64,000 nt of DNA from Synchiropus splendidus. Its lineage: Eukaryota; Chordata; Actinopteri; Syngnathiformes; Callionymidae. Under the pieces are notes generated by a model. The model had not been told where the DNA came from and did not search any database. It saw nothing but the letters and a program-made list of their open reading frames with translations. Made by a program: the position numbers and the translations under genes. Shown piece after piece: positions 33,714-45,546 of this stretch (position 1 is its first letter; each line of letters begins with the position of its first letter). The DNA lies in assembly GCF_027744825.2 (NCBI RefSeq), contig NC_071342.1:12357501-12421500 (forward strand), read 5' to 3'.

Positions 33714-36641
33714 AGCAAAAAAGCTTTTGAAAGAACAACGTATATAGAAACACAAGAAAGCATGGAGCTTCAAAAGGCTGCAGGAGAAGTTGAACTTAGC
33801 CAACTTAGACAGCAGCTCAGAGAAAAAGAAGCCCTGTTGGGGGAGAGCCATGCAAAGTTGGAAACACTGGAGGTAACAGTGAAGCAGCAGCAGGGGACAA
33901 TTGATGAGCTGAACTTTGATAAATCCCAACTTGACGGTGACATTCATCGGTATCGAACTAAACTAGAAAAGGCTATAGTGGAGAAAAACACGAGCGATGT
34001 TGAGTTGAATGCTGCCAGACTGAAAATCGAGGAGCTGTCAGCGATGTTAAGTTTGGCTGAGAAGAAACTGGAGGATCTTGAGATGCAAAGGAACAATGAA
34101 AAGGCGGTTGAGAAGACAGTTGTTGAAGAACAAAGTGTGATCATAGTGGAGAACGAGCCGGAGAGGCAACTCCAGGAGCAAAAGCTGCTGACTTCTGATA
34201 CTAAGTTGATGGTAATTGCAGATATTGAGTCCAATGAGCTTAAGGAATTCTACAGGGAACAAGAGAAGGTCCTGCAGCAGAAGACAGAGGAGCAAGAGAA
34301 GGTCCTGCAGCAGAAGACAGAGGAGTTATCGGTGGTTCAGAAACAAGCAGAAATGGCTGAAGAGAGAGTGCAAAGCTATAAAAAGCAGTTGGATGACAGC
34401 AATAACAGGATAATGAAACTTCAGAAGGAGCTGGAATTGGAGCAAAAAAACACAAGAGAGCGTTCAGAGGAACTTCGTCATGAAACTCTCATCATGCAGA
34501 AATCAATCAATGAGCTCCAAGAGGAAATTCGGTCTCTTCACCGGGCCAAGTCCTCCCTTGAGCAGAATAGCTTTTTCTACAACACTGAAGTTGAGGGGCT
34601 GAAGGAGCAGCTGAGGATCACTAAGGGAGACCTGCAGAAGAAGAGCTCCCTTGATATGGATAAGATGCACAAAATTAACGATTTAGAGGAAGAGCTGCTG
34701 TCGAAGCAGGCAGTGGTAGATCAGCTGAAGGTCAAGTGCACTGAGCTTACCAGACTCAATGTGTCATCTGAAAGTGAAATAAAAGGCCTTCAGATTCAAG
34801 TGGAGGCACTGGAAAAGGACAGAGCGGGTTGTGAACAAAAGATTCAGTTTCTGAAAGGTGAGATTCAGGGCTGGAAACAGAAGCTGATCAACGCCAATGA
34901 GGAAAATAATGTCAAGACAAATTCCGATTACGCTTCTCAACTGAGGTGCAAGACTCTAGAGGCAGAGGTCGAGAGAAGCAAAGAGCTGACCTCACAATTG
35001 CAGAAGAGAGTGGATGATTTGAAAGGGATAAATAGTGAAACAGAAGCGAATCTGACAAACGTAAAAGCCAAACTTGACCAAATGAAGATGGAGCTGAACA
35101 GAAAGGATCAACAAATTGAAATTTTCAAGTCTCAGGCAGATAGCACCAAGACGCAAGTCCAAATCATAGAGGCGGAGTTAAATAAGAAATCCACAGCACT
35201 GCATGAGCTGCAACTGAAAATACAGGAGTACAACGAGGAAGTCAAGGATATGAATGAATTTCAAAGTAAAAACAAATTGCTTCAGGCTACTGTTCAAGGT
35301 TATGAGAAAGAAATAATGACCTTGAAATCTGACATTAGGTCGATGTTGACAGAGAAGAACTTAGCAGTACAGGGAAGCAGCATGCAGAAAGCCGAAATAA
35401 ACGAATTGAACTTGATATTGAAGAGTAAAAATGAAGAGCTCCAGATGCAGGCAGGTGAAATCAGAACACATCTTGACAAATTGAGGACTTTAGAAGATGA
35501 GCTTTCTAGGTACAAGAACAGTGTGTCCGGTTTGAAAAGCAGCTCAGAGAAAACCGCAGAGAATTTAAGGCAAGAAATACGTGTTCTCCAGAGTGAGAAA
35601 ATGGCTGCGGAAAACAATATAAAGTCTTTAAATGCTAAAGTGAAAGAGTTAACTCTAAGCTTGAAGCTGATTAAGGAGGAGCAGTCTAAAGAATCGATGG
35701 ATAGGAAGCTGAAAGAATCGAAAATAATGCAGCTTGAAAGCGAGCTTCATAAGAATAAGATGACAGTGATAGAAGTAAATTCCAGCTTAGAAAAATCCCA
35801 GTCAAATTTGCAGCATGAAAATACCAATCTGAAAAGAGAGAAAGCAGAGGCGCTTCACAAATGTTCCTCTTTAGAATCGGAAATGCGAGTTCTGAAGGAA
35901 AAACAGAAAAGAAACGACTCTCAGGTCGAGCAGAAGCAAAGAGAAATATCTAGCCTCCAACTTGGATCACGGCAAATGGAGGAGCAACTTCAGAAGTGTA
36001 AACAAATGCTGGAGGAATTGAAGGGCAAACTTCAGCTTCAGAAGGACGGCTATGAGAAGCAGCTGCTGTTGATCAAGAACGACGTGGAGAGAAGAATGGT
36101 CTTGCTGCGAACGGAAATCACAAGTGAAAAGAGCATGTCAAACAACAGTGCTGAACTTTTACGGATGCTGAATAAGCATTTTAAAGAAGAGCTGAAACAT
36201 ACTGAAACTCGTCACGAAAGCACAGCTAAATACAGTCAGCAACTAAGCCAACAATCCCAGATGAAACCAGACAGTTTAGAGCTGGAAAGGAAGAGTCAAT
36301 CCCACATTTCTCAACTTGAAGAAGACGACCCCAAATTTGGAATGCAATTAAGCAGTTACAAAAGCCCTGTCTCATATGAAATCATCCAAGACTGGGCCGG
36401 AATGGAAAATGAAACAGGTCCCCTTCATGAACAAATTGAGTTATATGTCAAAGAAATAAAGGGCCTGAAGGAAAAGCTTTCGATCCTGTGGGACCGTATA
36501 AAGACTGAAAACCCCTCGGCGGCTCAGGAACTGGCTGGGGAGGATCATGATGCTTTGAGGGACACCAACATAGGATTTATGGAGAGAGAAATGAAGGCAA
36601 ACCTGGAGGACGACATGGACAAAAAGAACACGTTCTCAGAG
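33714..36641 (+). CDS. dst: BPAG1e coiled-coil rod exon
   Basis: One exon of 976 codons (acceptor catttag, donor GTATGA, phase 0). It is almost wholly Glu/Lys/Gln/Leu-rich heptad sequence: ERTTYIETQE at the start, then long coiled coil (for example LSQLRQQLREKEALLGE) to LHEQIELYVKEIKGLKEKLS near the end. This is the dimerising rod of the hemidesmosomal isoform, separating plakin domain from tail. A 33-bp tandem duplication (34257-34322) doubles EQEKVLQQKTE. Neuronal and muscle isoforms skip this exon. Confidence 0.96.
34257..34322 (+). repeat. dst: 33-bp tandem duplication inside the rod
   Basis: Two adjacent 33-bp units (34257-34289 and 34290-34322) differ at one base (GAA/GAG) and both code EQEKVLQQKTE. 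An 11-residue insertion is a hendecad, not a multiple of seven, so it changes local coiled-coil phase. Confidence 0.95.
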
Positions 36642-36738
36642 GTATGAATCAAGTCAGATGCAGACGTTTGTTTAAAGAGATACGTATATTTTCTATGGCC
36701 TTTGCTCAAAAGTTCTTTCCCTTTTTTTACACCTACAG

Positions 36739-38754
36739 AACACGGTAACAAAGACGGAAGCTGTTTCTGCTACTCCTCCCCAAGTCCAACAAGAGAAATC
36801 AGATGATAAATCGCATCAGCCATTTCCCTCAACCTTTCAGGGGGGTATTCAAAATGCCACCTACATGAGCGTCACTCAGCCAGCGGAGCTCAAGACCATG
36901 ACCACTACTTCCATGACCACCGATCAAGTAACAAAGGAGAAGCCTGTGATCACGCAGATAAGGACGTATCAGATCATTCAGACATATGAGGAGGAAACAC
37001 CGGAAGGCAAGGCGGCAGATAGTGGCGGGAAACCTTTATATTCAACAACCATAAAACTCCCAGGATCAAATGAAAGCCTTAGTATTCAAGACCTCCTCAA
37101 ATTTAAGCTGGTTGATGAAGATATTTTGAATAAATTGGATTTGGGTCACATGACAGTAGAGAAATTTCGACCTTTGATAGCGCAACACATCAAGAGGTCA
37201 ACTGCCATAGCAGGAATCTATGTAGAGTCTAGTCGAAAGAAAATACCTTTCTTAGAAGCCGCAGAGAAGGGCTTCTTAGCAAAGACATATGCGCTGGAGT
37301 TTTTGGAAAGCCAGGCTGCCACAGGAAGTCTAGCAGATTTGGCTACAGGCCAGACATATCCAGTCAGTGAGGCTCTGGAGAGAGGTATCGTAGAACCAGG
37401 CGTAAAAGATAAACTAATGGATGCTGAGAAAGCTTTCACCGGCTTCCTGCACAGGGGCAAAAGGCTGTCTGTCTTTCAGGCGATGGAGCAGAGGATTCTT
37501 GATAGGTTCAAAGCCAAGAAGATTCTTGAGGTTCAGTTAGCCACCGGGGGATTGATCTACCCAGGGCTTGGTTTGAGGCTCCCTGCTGGCGTCGCTGTCG
37601 ACCATGGCCTTATTAATGAGGAAATCCTGAAGAGTCTGTATGATCCAGGTAGCAACCCTAAAGCCTTCCACAACCCTGACTCCGGACAGAGGGCCTACTA
37701 CTCTGAATTACTCAAGTCATGTGTTTATGATGCCGATGCAGGCGTCTTTCTCTTCCCAGTCGGGGACAGACATCTGACAAGTTCATCTCCCACAAGCTGT
37801 CATCGCGTTTGCGTTGTTAGCAGCAGCTCTGGCTCTGAGATGTCGGCCTACCAAGCTTTGAAGGGAAAGTACATTGACCCCAGTATGTATTTGTTTCTTT
37901 CCAATATGGAGTGTAAATGGCAAGATAAGTCGGTCAGTGATGCTGATGGAAAGACACGCCACATTATTTTTGATGACACCAATGGCAGACAGCTTTGCCT
38001 CGATTCAGCTTTAAGTCAAAGGTTTCTCGAAGTGTCCGAGTTTGAAAGGTACCGCAGTGGTGATCTGAGCATAAACGAGGTGGCAGATATCATATTTTCA
38101 AGGATGGTCGTTGTCGACGACATAAGCAGTCCGATTGCTGGGCTTTGGGATGTTACCCAGAGGAAACGCATGTCAGTTCTTCAAGGTTGCCAGCAGGGGT
38201 TTATTGACAAGACTAATGCTCTGAGATTGTTGGAGGCTCAGGCCTGCACTGGGGGGATCTGTGACCCATTTGCCGGGGATAAGGTCACGCTCAGCGAAGC
38301 ACTCAAAAGAGGTCTTTTGGATAACTCATTTTCTGAACAGCTTCAGCCCTTTGAGCAAGTTTTTAATGGCATTGTTCATCCTAAAACTGGAAAGACTGTA
38401 TCAGTCTCTCAGGCCATTCTGGAAAATCTCATTCCAAAGGACGCAGGTTTGCGCTCCATTGAGTTCCAGCTCCTTACAGGCGGATTAATAAACCCGGAAA
38501 CTCACGAGCGAGTCTCCCTGGAAGAAGTCCTCCAGAGTGGCCTTGTGGATAAGGCCACTGCAAATGCACTGAAAGATGAAAAGCTGCATTCCAAAATGCT
38601 GACCTGTCCAAAGACCAGGAGGAGAATCACATTCAAAGAAGCGCTTGAAAAAAGCGTCTTTGACTGCCACACTGGCCTAAGGTTACTGGAAGCCACCAAA
38701 GTTCTTGGCTTGGGAATCAAATCAGCTTTCCATTACTTATCAGCGTTTAAGTGA
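36739..38754 (+). CDS. dst: BPAG1e terminal exon: plakin repeats and stop
   Basis: Acceptor acctacag; 671 codons then TGA. After a Thr-rich linker (TMTTTSMTTDQVTKEKPVIT) come two plakin-repeat domains: from about residue 115, with FLEAAEKGFLAKTYALEFLE and LATGGLIYP; and a second with SVLQGCQQGFIDKTNALRLL, EAQACTGGICDPFAGDKV and LLTGGLINPETHERVSLEEV. The repeats (TGG.I.P...G....EA...G.) fit the BPAG1 B and C domains, which bind keratin filaments at hemidesmosomes. A short tail ends SAFHYLSAFK. Human BPAG1e ends likewise after domain C with a short tail. Confidence 0.96.
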   Translation, partial: NTVTKTEAVSATPPQVQQEKSDDKSHQPFPSTFQGGIQNATYMSVTQPAELKTMTTTSMTTDQVTKEKPVITQIRTYQIIQTYEEETPEGKAADSGGKPLYSTTIKLPGSNESLSIQDLLKFKLVDEDILNKLDLGHMTVEKFRPLIAQHIKRSTAIAGIYVESSRKKIPFLEAAEKGFLAKTYALEFLESQAATGSLADLATGQTYPVSEALERGIVEPGVKDKLMDAEKAFTGFLHRGKRLSVFQAMEQRILDRFKAKKILEVQLATGGLIYPGLGLRLPAGVAVDHGLINEEILKSLYDPGSNPKAFHNPDSGQRAYYSELLKSCVYDADAGVFLFPVGDRHLTSSSPTSCHRVCVVSSSSGSEMSAYQALKGKYIDPSMYLFLSNMECKWQDKSVSDADGKTRHIIFDDTNGRQLCLDSALSQRFLEVSEFERYRSGDLSINEVADIIFSRMVVVDDISSPIAGLWDVTQRKRMSVLQGCQQGFIDKTNALRLLEAQACTGGICDPFAGDKVTLSEALKRGLLDNSFSEQLQPFEQVFNGIVHPKTGKTVSVSQAILENLIPKDAGLRSIEFQLLTGGLINPETHERVSLEEVLQSGLVDKATANALKDEKLHSKMLTCPKTRRRITFKEALEKSVFDCHTGLRLLEATKVLGLGIKSAFHYLSAFK

Positions 38755-38776
38755 GATGTCTGAATAATGCCTGTGT

Positions 38777-38782
38777 AATAAA
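38777..38782 (+). promoter_or_regulatory. dst: Polyadenylation signal of BPAG1e
   Basis: AATAAA lies 23 bp after the stop codon and is followed by a GT-rich stretch (GTTGTGTGCTCTTTGGTTTT). It marks a very short 3' UTR and an internal transcript end that longer isoforms bypass. Confidence 0.75.
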
Positions 38783-38915
38783 GAAACTGTTGTGTGCTCT
38801 TTGGTTTTAAAATTGTACACATCTTTCAAGTCTTAGTTGCGATGAAATTTGTGATGTGATTTCATGTATATAGGTGATATCAACTTTGTATAAACCCTGT
38901 CTGTTCAATTTCTAG

Positions 38916-39056
38916 AGATCTGTTGATGAGGAAAAGAGGGATCATGGGGATAGAGTTAGCAAGCTCTTGCACTGGGTATCCGGCGTAAGACAGAACCCAC
39001 CAACAGATGCTTTGAAAGATAGCAATGCCAACAATGATGCATCATATAAGCCCCAG
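38916..39056 (+). CDS. dst: Long-isoform linker exon
   Basis: Acceptor atttctag, donor GTAAAT, 47 codons: RSVDEEKRDHGDRVSKLLHW then VSGVRQNPPTDALKDSNAND-like text. It follows EEEE from 33148 as mammalian DST does (LEEEKKEHVEKAKELQKWV). Used by the a/b isoforms. Confidence 0.9.
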
Positions 39057-39869
39057 GTAAATCATGCATATCTTGATATCTAACTATATATATATATATA
39101 TGTTTTTTTTTATAGAGTATGTCCAGTCTTTCTTTCAGTTTAGCACATGTATTTGTCATGACTTCTTGTTTAACAATAAAACGTGTACTTTTCTTTCTGA
39201 TGTATATGCATTCATCAGCTTAGTTTTTCCTTTTATTTTTGTGTGTTTCATAAGCATCCACTCTTCATGAAGTACCACAACTTGCCTCCCCGTGACAAAC
39301 TCACTTGACCTGATAACAGTTCCAAATAATCCCAAATGATGATGATAATTTACTTCATTTGCTACTGTCCACCAAAAGGAGACATTTCCTTGGATGGTTA
39401 ATGTCTTATGAAACCCTGATCCCAACCCCTCACACCTATGAATCTACCTTAAGAGTTCTTCTCAAAGTCCAAGTTGAAAAGAGATCAAAATGAATGTCAC
39501 ATTAACACCACAAACAATGAATATTTTTGGTGTCTTTTCAGTCCAATAGAAAATAAACCTCTGTGATGTGTTTATTTTTCGAATGATTTAACACCCTCCA
39601 AAGCATACATTTTGTTTTTAATTATTTCTTTTGCTTTTATAACTCATCCTAAACAAATAAGGGACATTACACATCAATGTAAAAACAACCATTTCACCGT
39701 TTTTTTTTTGGAACAACAGCATTATGCATCCTTTGTTTCACTCGTTCATCACCTTCATGCCTTCTATTTTACATGCATATTTAATTCTCAATTCTCCATT
39801 GTGAGTTCTGTAGTAATATCAACAGCATCCCCCATTTCTGATCAATAACATTTATTTTGTGTGATCAAG
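39057..39869. other. Intron in the long-isoform linker
   Basis: 813 bp, AT-rich, with a short TA run near 39085-39101. No feature beyond splice sites is recognised. Confidence 0.7.
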
Positions 39870-39958
39870 GTTCCAGTTGAGGAAATGGTCACAAAGAAGG
39901 AACAGATTGCCGAAGCAGTGAGGGCAACTCAAATCATGTTGAATAAACACAGCGACAA
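39870..39958 (+). CDS. dst: Long-isoform linker exon
   Basis: Acceptor gtgatcaag (weak pyrimidine tract), donor GTAAGT: VPVEEMVTKKEQIAEAVRAT then QIMLNKHSD. It matches TKKEQ..EA...QIFLAKHGDK in the family. A rival acceptor at 39876 would break the frame. Confidence 0.88.
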
Positions 39959-40033
39959 GTAAGTTCACTATTGGCAGCTGAATATTGCCACACTGCAATT
40001 CTTTTACTGACATGTTTCTATTTTCACTCACAG

Positions 40034-40136
40034 GATGACTGAAGAGGAAAAAGAAGCCACTCAGCAGCAGCTAAATGCACTCCACCAGGCCTACAATGAG
40101 ATTTCACAACACTGCTCAGATCAGACTGCAGAGGAG
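40034..40136 (+). CDS. dst: Long-isoform linker exon
   Basis: Acceptor cactcacag, donor GTTGGA: MTEEEKEATQQQLNALHQAY then NEISQHCSDQTAEE, matching MTDEERNELEKQ...L.ESYN in DST. From here splicing may enter 40583 (BPAG1b) or skip to 45167 (BPAG1a), all in phase 0. Confidence 0.9.
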
Positions 40137-40582
40137 GTTGGAAAGAGTTCCATTTGTGGATCTTATGTGTCGGTCTATTGCATGACTAATAATCCTTCTC
40201 CTCTAGCAATACGTGTGAGCTGATTTGCCCGTGTTTTATGACTCTTGAAGCCGTTTTAGTATTTAAGAGCACATGCTGTGAACATGCTGACCCAGCTTTG
40301 GCCTGTTTTTCTACTGCACACAAAAAGATGTGGCTCAAGTCTTTGTTGAGAACAGAACTAACTTCACTCTTTTAGCACAAGGCTGGACATGACCCTTCTA
40401 AAAGCATGGTTGCTTTCATTGTTTGTCATTTTCCTGTTACATCCCCGAAGCAGTCTTGATGTTTAACATGCACGTGTGTGTTTGTCGGTGAGTACAATTA
40501 ATTACTTCAGTTGAAAATATTTCTCAGATTATACAGCTATTGCTTTGTATTCATGATGTTTTTTTCCCCCATTTTTTTTTAG
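40137..40582. other. Intron before the BPAG1b-type exon
   Basis: 446 bp with a long T-rich tract before the acceptor. Nothing else is recognised. Confidence 0.7.
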
Positions 40583-43500
40583 GAATTTACCTTTAGTGGA
40601 AGGCAAACGACAGGATTTGACCCCAGAACTGGTGCATTCACTGTTAAGCTCCCACAGCCTTCCACCTCTTGGAATAATGTCAGCAGTATTCATGCACCCT
40701 TCCCTGGCAATCTTCAGCAGGACAATCTATCACAACCCTCCTACGAGTCTCCATCTGACATGACATCGACATGGGGAATATCCACGTCTAAAAACCTGAT
40801 CATCAAGATGGTTGAGATAAAACCAGACAATGATGGGTTAAAGGTTTGCTACACTGGGGATGTCATGGATTTTGAGGAGGCATTTCAGGCAGGTTCAGTT
40901 TCTCCATGTGCCTATAGAGAAGTTCTCCAGAAGCAAACATCCTCTTTAGATGATTTAAAAGACAGACCAGAGGATAACTCAAAGGAAGAAGGAGAATTCA
41001 AGATGGCTAGATGTGCCCATGATTCCTCCACTGAGCTAGAGAGAAACCTCTCGGCTGCTCATCTGGATCTATCCCTGCCTGCAGTCAAAGTAAAGGAATC
41101 AGTTTCTGGAGATTTTCTGAGCAGCATCAGGAGCATCCACAATGGCAGTGACTTAAATATAGATGCAGCTGTCCAGTGTGACCTTATGACCTCTAGCAGT
41201 GAGCTTATGGTATTCGGAAGCAAGCAGCAGTTCATTGGTCTTGTGCTGCCTCGCCCAGCTTATCCCGAAAGTGACTCAGCTCGAGATGAAAATAATTTAT
41301 TCACCAGCGAGTTTCGCACAAGTGGAAGCAAAATATCCTCCTTTTTCATTCCCCAAATTTCAGAAGTCATGGATGTCGCTTCTGCAGTTCGGAAAAACTA
41401 CATTGACACATACACTGCTCACTTTTTGAAATCAGTTGAAATTCCCGAAGGCTCCGTTGATGTTGAAAGCCTCACTGACGAGTTCTCTAACTGGCTTGTG
41501 TGTAAGAAACTGAGAGCGGATGGAGTTGAATCAGAATCCAGTGGCTTGGAAGTTACTTTCCAGAGCAAGACAAAGCAGTTATTCATCTCGTACCTAATGA
41601 TGAACAGCTACGTCGATCCGAAGACAGGAGAGAGGGTCCTGATCTTAGATGAAGATTTTAAAAATATGATTCAAGTTTTTCTGAGCGATCCAGCTTTTCT
41701 TGAAGACAATATGGGCTCTCTGAATACAAAGGAGGAAGAAGTCGTGACGCAACATAATTCCCACAGTCCATTGCACATACATGAGGACAGTGAGGAGCCG
41801 CAAACGTTTGCACCTCTCAGTTTTGTTTCCTCAGCCAGTGGGAGTCTCTCATTATGTAGCAAATCAGAACCTGAAAAACTGTGTTTAAGAGATGAGCCTT
41901 CCACTGTTAGTCATATTCATGAAAGACATTTTAACAACAAGCCGTCTGTTATTTTCGAAAGCTGTCCTATGACTGGTGGGTCTGACTCTTATTCTTCTGT
42001 CGGACATCAGCCGCTCCCAAATCGAAGTACTGAGTCACTGCCTGGTGCAAGCAGTTGTGACGTGGAACACTCGGGGGAATATGATGACGAACAAAACTGG
42101 ACTCACTCAACAGAGACAATGGATGTGAAGCTGGGGATAATGTTTGACCGAGGAATAGAAAGTGCTCAGGATACAACAATTTGGACGTGCGAGAAAAGAT
42201 GTTCATATGACAGGGAAACACGGTCAGCTCTAAAACTGGATGCTTCAAATGGATCGATATCTTCTGATACTATGATCCAGGAACAGGGCCAGTTGCAGTC
42301 TGTGAATGAGTCATCGCATCCAGGAAAATGCATTAAGGATGATGACATTGTTTCACCCCCCAAAGTCAACAGTTACTCAGCAGAGAGTGATGTCTTCTTT
42401 GACCGTTACGTGGCTTGTATTGATATTAATGAGTCAGAAGAAACTCACATATATTCATGCGAAAGAGAGGTTACTGTCATGTCCGTCAATCATTCAAATG
42501 AGGAGGAAGATTGTGAGATGGAAATAGAAAATAGGAGGGAGGAAGATGTGGTGGCAGATAATAGGACTAGAGGTTTATTGCAGATGAGTCAACGTATTCC
42601 ATCATTCGCAGACAGTAATGAGCCTGTGATCATTTCACCCCTCTCAGAGATTCATGCAGATACAGGGTGTTTTCAGTCCAGCTTGACTGGTGACAGCGAC
42701 TCAAGAATGGCTGTGAATAGCAGACAATGCTCGGATGATTTTAGTCACTGGGCAGAAATAACATCTGTAACTCGGTCGCCACGTGACAGTGCTTCAGTTG
42801 ATGTTTTCTCTGACACATTACCAGAAGGTCATTCAGAGTACGCCTCTTCCTTGACTTCCAAATGCGATGAATTTTCTGAGGGGGAGGGCATTCCTCATGT
42901 TGTGAGTATGCCATTCGGTGACTTTCAAAGTCAGCCATCCTCTGCTGTGGGCATGGAACCTCCAGCCATCTTTACAAAGGTGCATGAAGAGTCACCTGCC
43001 GACGAATATCGATCATCTTCGCCTCCTCCTTGTGTTACATTAGGGGGCAGCAGAGTCCATTCCAGTCAGGAGGGAGAGTTGAAGACCAGTCACTCAGCCC
43101 TCTCCCAAAACAATGACACGGTGCTTGATAAAGAGAGGCAGATATTTAAGTTCAACTCTGTTTTAGTCACATCAACAAGTCCCGTCACTTTTTACAACCA
43201 CGGGGATGAAGGCTGTCCTGCTGACACGTCAAAGGTTTCCGATGAGACTCCACTACTATCTCCCGGTAGAGAGTCAGTTGAAGCACTGACAGTGGAGCAG
43301 GATGTAGGCATCGAACAATACGTTTCCTGTACAGACTCAAGACATTCAGGAAGTCCCTTTGGAAATGAAGGCCATGGTCTGACTGACAGCACTGGATTGA
43401 CTGATACTGAACATCCTTCATTTGATTTGATGTCTGATAGCAGTGACTCATTCAGCATCAATTCAGGTCCTTCCAAGGATCCTAACAAGAGGGAAGTGTA

Positions 43501-45094
43501 TGAGATAGTGACAGAGGAACCGAGTACTACAGAGACCTTGGACATGTCTTCAGAAAGACGTCCACTTTGCCAAACAAAAATGGCCAGGGACAGTTATATT
43601 ACAGTGGATCATCCCAACAATGGCTCATCAGGTCAGGAAGTTTTGACCATTGAAGATCATACTGAGAACACTTCTGATGAACTTACTTCGACAACTGCTC
43701 AAAACACTAACCAAGTGGAATTTCAAACAACTGCTGGATCAGTATTGGAGAACACTGAAATTCAGAGTCACCAATTTTTGTCAACGCAGGATATAAATGA
43801 AGAGCTGCGGCCTTGTGATGTTCCGATTGAAGATATGGATACTTCATTCCCCGCCAGTTCACTTCACACTAATCTGGAGATCCAAACTTTAAACAGTCAT
43901 TTACCAGAGGAAGAGATGCCAATTGGTGTGTCTTTTGTGTCTCTAAATACTGAGAGTGGCACCCTACATTTGAGCATTCAGGATTCTGCTGGTAATGTTT
44001 TGAATCAAAACCCTCTCAACACAGTCACAGCAAAGGGACTTGAAACACTGGAACAACATGACCATCGGCCTACTGAACACTGGTTTGGGCAGATTTGTAC
44101 TAGTGGCAGTACTAACCAGACTGAAAATGAGGACGCAGAGGCATCTAAAATGAATGCTGCTCTTTCTTCAAGCGCTGAAAGGACGCTACATCTGATGACT
44201 GCAGACTCTATTATGGAGGAAGTGAGCAAGAGTTCAGTCAGTCTTGATATAACCGGAACAGGAGACGGTGAAGCCAGCAGAGAGACTGAGCAGGAAGCTT
44301 TCTCTGTGCCAAATACTGGGACTGAAAAAGACATTATCTCTCCTATAGGTTTTGTGTTGCCAAACTCTGCAGCCACACTTGATCATAACTTGGTGGAATG
44401 CACTCATTTACAAACTACAGATGCACTTTCAGGCGAGACAGATGCCAGAGTCGATGAGAGCGCCGCTGCATCCAAAAGTTGTGGAATTGCTGTTGATGTG
44501 TCACAGACACATGTGCTCAGTGTTGGCAATGAAGATGAAGCAGAAATCCGAAATGCCCCTGGGCAGTACCCAATGGTCCGCTGCCCCTCTGACAGCACAG
44601 GTTCCTCTGTTTCGTCTTCTCAAGATGATCAAGCCGAGACAAAATCAGCAGTGTTTGAATTCCATGCTGATGGTTCATCCCTAAATTCTGCAACATCACC
44701 AAGTGTTTCCCAGGATTCCGTCATGGATTTAATGAGGCATAGTGACAGAGGTGAAAACCTAGGCTCGATGCTGTCGCAGAGTAAAGCCAATGCGCCGGCA
44801 GAGACGTCCGACATCCAACGTAAACTGCTACAGGTCCTTCAAACCGTTTCGTCAAGCAACGATTTTTCATTACTCACTGAGGTGATGGAGTCCATGCAAA
44901 ATGCTCTTGGGGGTGATGCAGCAGATGTTCATGAGGTCACACGACACATTCTGGAGAGCATCAAGGAGGAGAGCTCGGAGGGAGAAGATGAGGGACTCCC
45001 AGAGGTGGACATAGGACAGTGTGCAGAAGCTCAACCACTACCTTGCCAGGATTCCTCAAATTCCCACGTCTCCCATCGAGAACGTAAAGAAACG
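40583..45094 (+). CDS. dst: BPAG1b-type giant exon (muscle insert)
   Basis: A single exon of 1504 codons, acceptor ttttttttag, donor GTAAAT, phase 0. Residues about 1-360 are degenerate plakin-repeat sequence: FDPRTGAFTVKL, DFEEAFQAGSVSPCAYREVL, then NIDAAVQCDLMTSSSELMVF and LFISYLMMNSYVDPKTGERV, which align with DST BPAG1b as I recall it. Residues about 360-1410 are acidic, Ser/Thr-rich and probably disordered. The end (IQRKLLQVLQTVSSSNDFSL, ILESIKEESSEGEDE) is again helical. In mammals this exon defines the b isoform of skeletal and cardiac muscle. The repeat part looks shortened; canonical TGG motifs are missing. Confidence 0.9.
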
Positions 45095-45166
45095 GTAAAT
45101 TAATTTATTTTTTAAATCATAGTTTTTCCCCTTTTTAAAATCTTGATATGGTTGCCTTCTCTGCAG

Positions 45167-45313
45167 ACATGTTCGGTGCAGGATTACTTGGAATGTGTCG
45201 GTCGACTGCAGGATCATGCTGATGTTTTGGACGATGTCATAAAGGACACTATTAATCTGGCACCGGTGGGAAACACTTTAGAGGAACTGCAGATCCAAAA
45301 AGAGGAATGTCGG
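45167..45313 (+). CDS. dst: Rod entry exon
   Basis: Acceptor ctctgcag, donor GTAAAA, 49 codons: TCSVQDYLECVGRLQDHADV through LQIQKEECR. It begins the long helical/spectrin rod. Confidence 0.9.
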
Positions 45314-45341
45314 GTAAAATATTTAAACTAGTGCTTATGTC

Positions 45342-45546
45342 TAGTGATTGTTGGATGAGGTTTCATGATACAGTTTCCTGGTTTTCAGAGGCCACCAGAT
45401 TGCACTGGCTGTTATATGTTTGGACCTGAACAACTAATTCTATGAAACCTCTTGACAAGATCGCCATCTAGTGGCCTCTAAAAATTAAGACACTGTTTCA
45501 ATAACCCTCTAATAAAGCTTCATGATACCTTATCTACCCATCACTA
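45342..45546. mobile_element. hAT-like MITE, copy 2, with perfect 8-bp target duplication
   Basis: CTTATGTC flanks both sides (45334-45341 and 45547-45554). The ends read TAGTGATTGTTGGATGAGGT and, from the other strand, TAGTGATGGGTAGATAAGGT. Further internal inverted homology surrounds GAGGCCACYAGA. Its relative at 11261-11441 shares ends and interior. Confidence 0.88.
45462..45474 (-). promoter_or_regulatory. CTCF-like 13-mer carried by the MITE
   Basis: The minus strand reads CCACTAGATGGCG, an exact fit to CCASYAGRKGGCR. The opposite arm of the element has a near copy (CCACCAGATTGCA), so the motif belongs to the element's own palindrome. Confidence 0.4.

Noticed and set aside
39877..39958. 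Alternative acceptor TTCCAG just inside the 39870 exon
   Set aside because: It would leave the exon out of phase with both neighbours, whereas 39870 keeps the frame.
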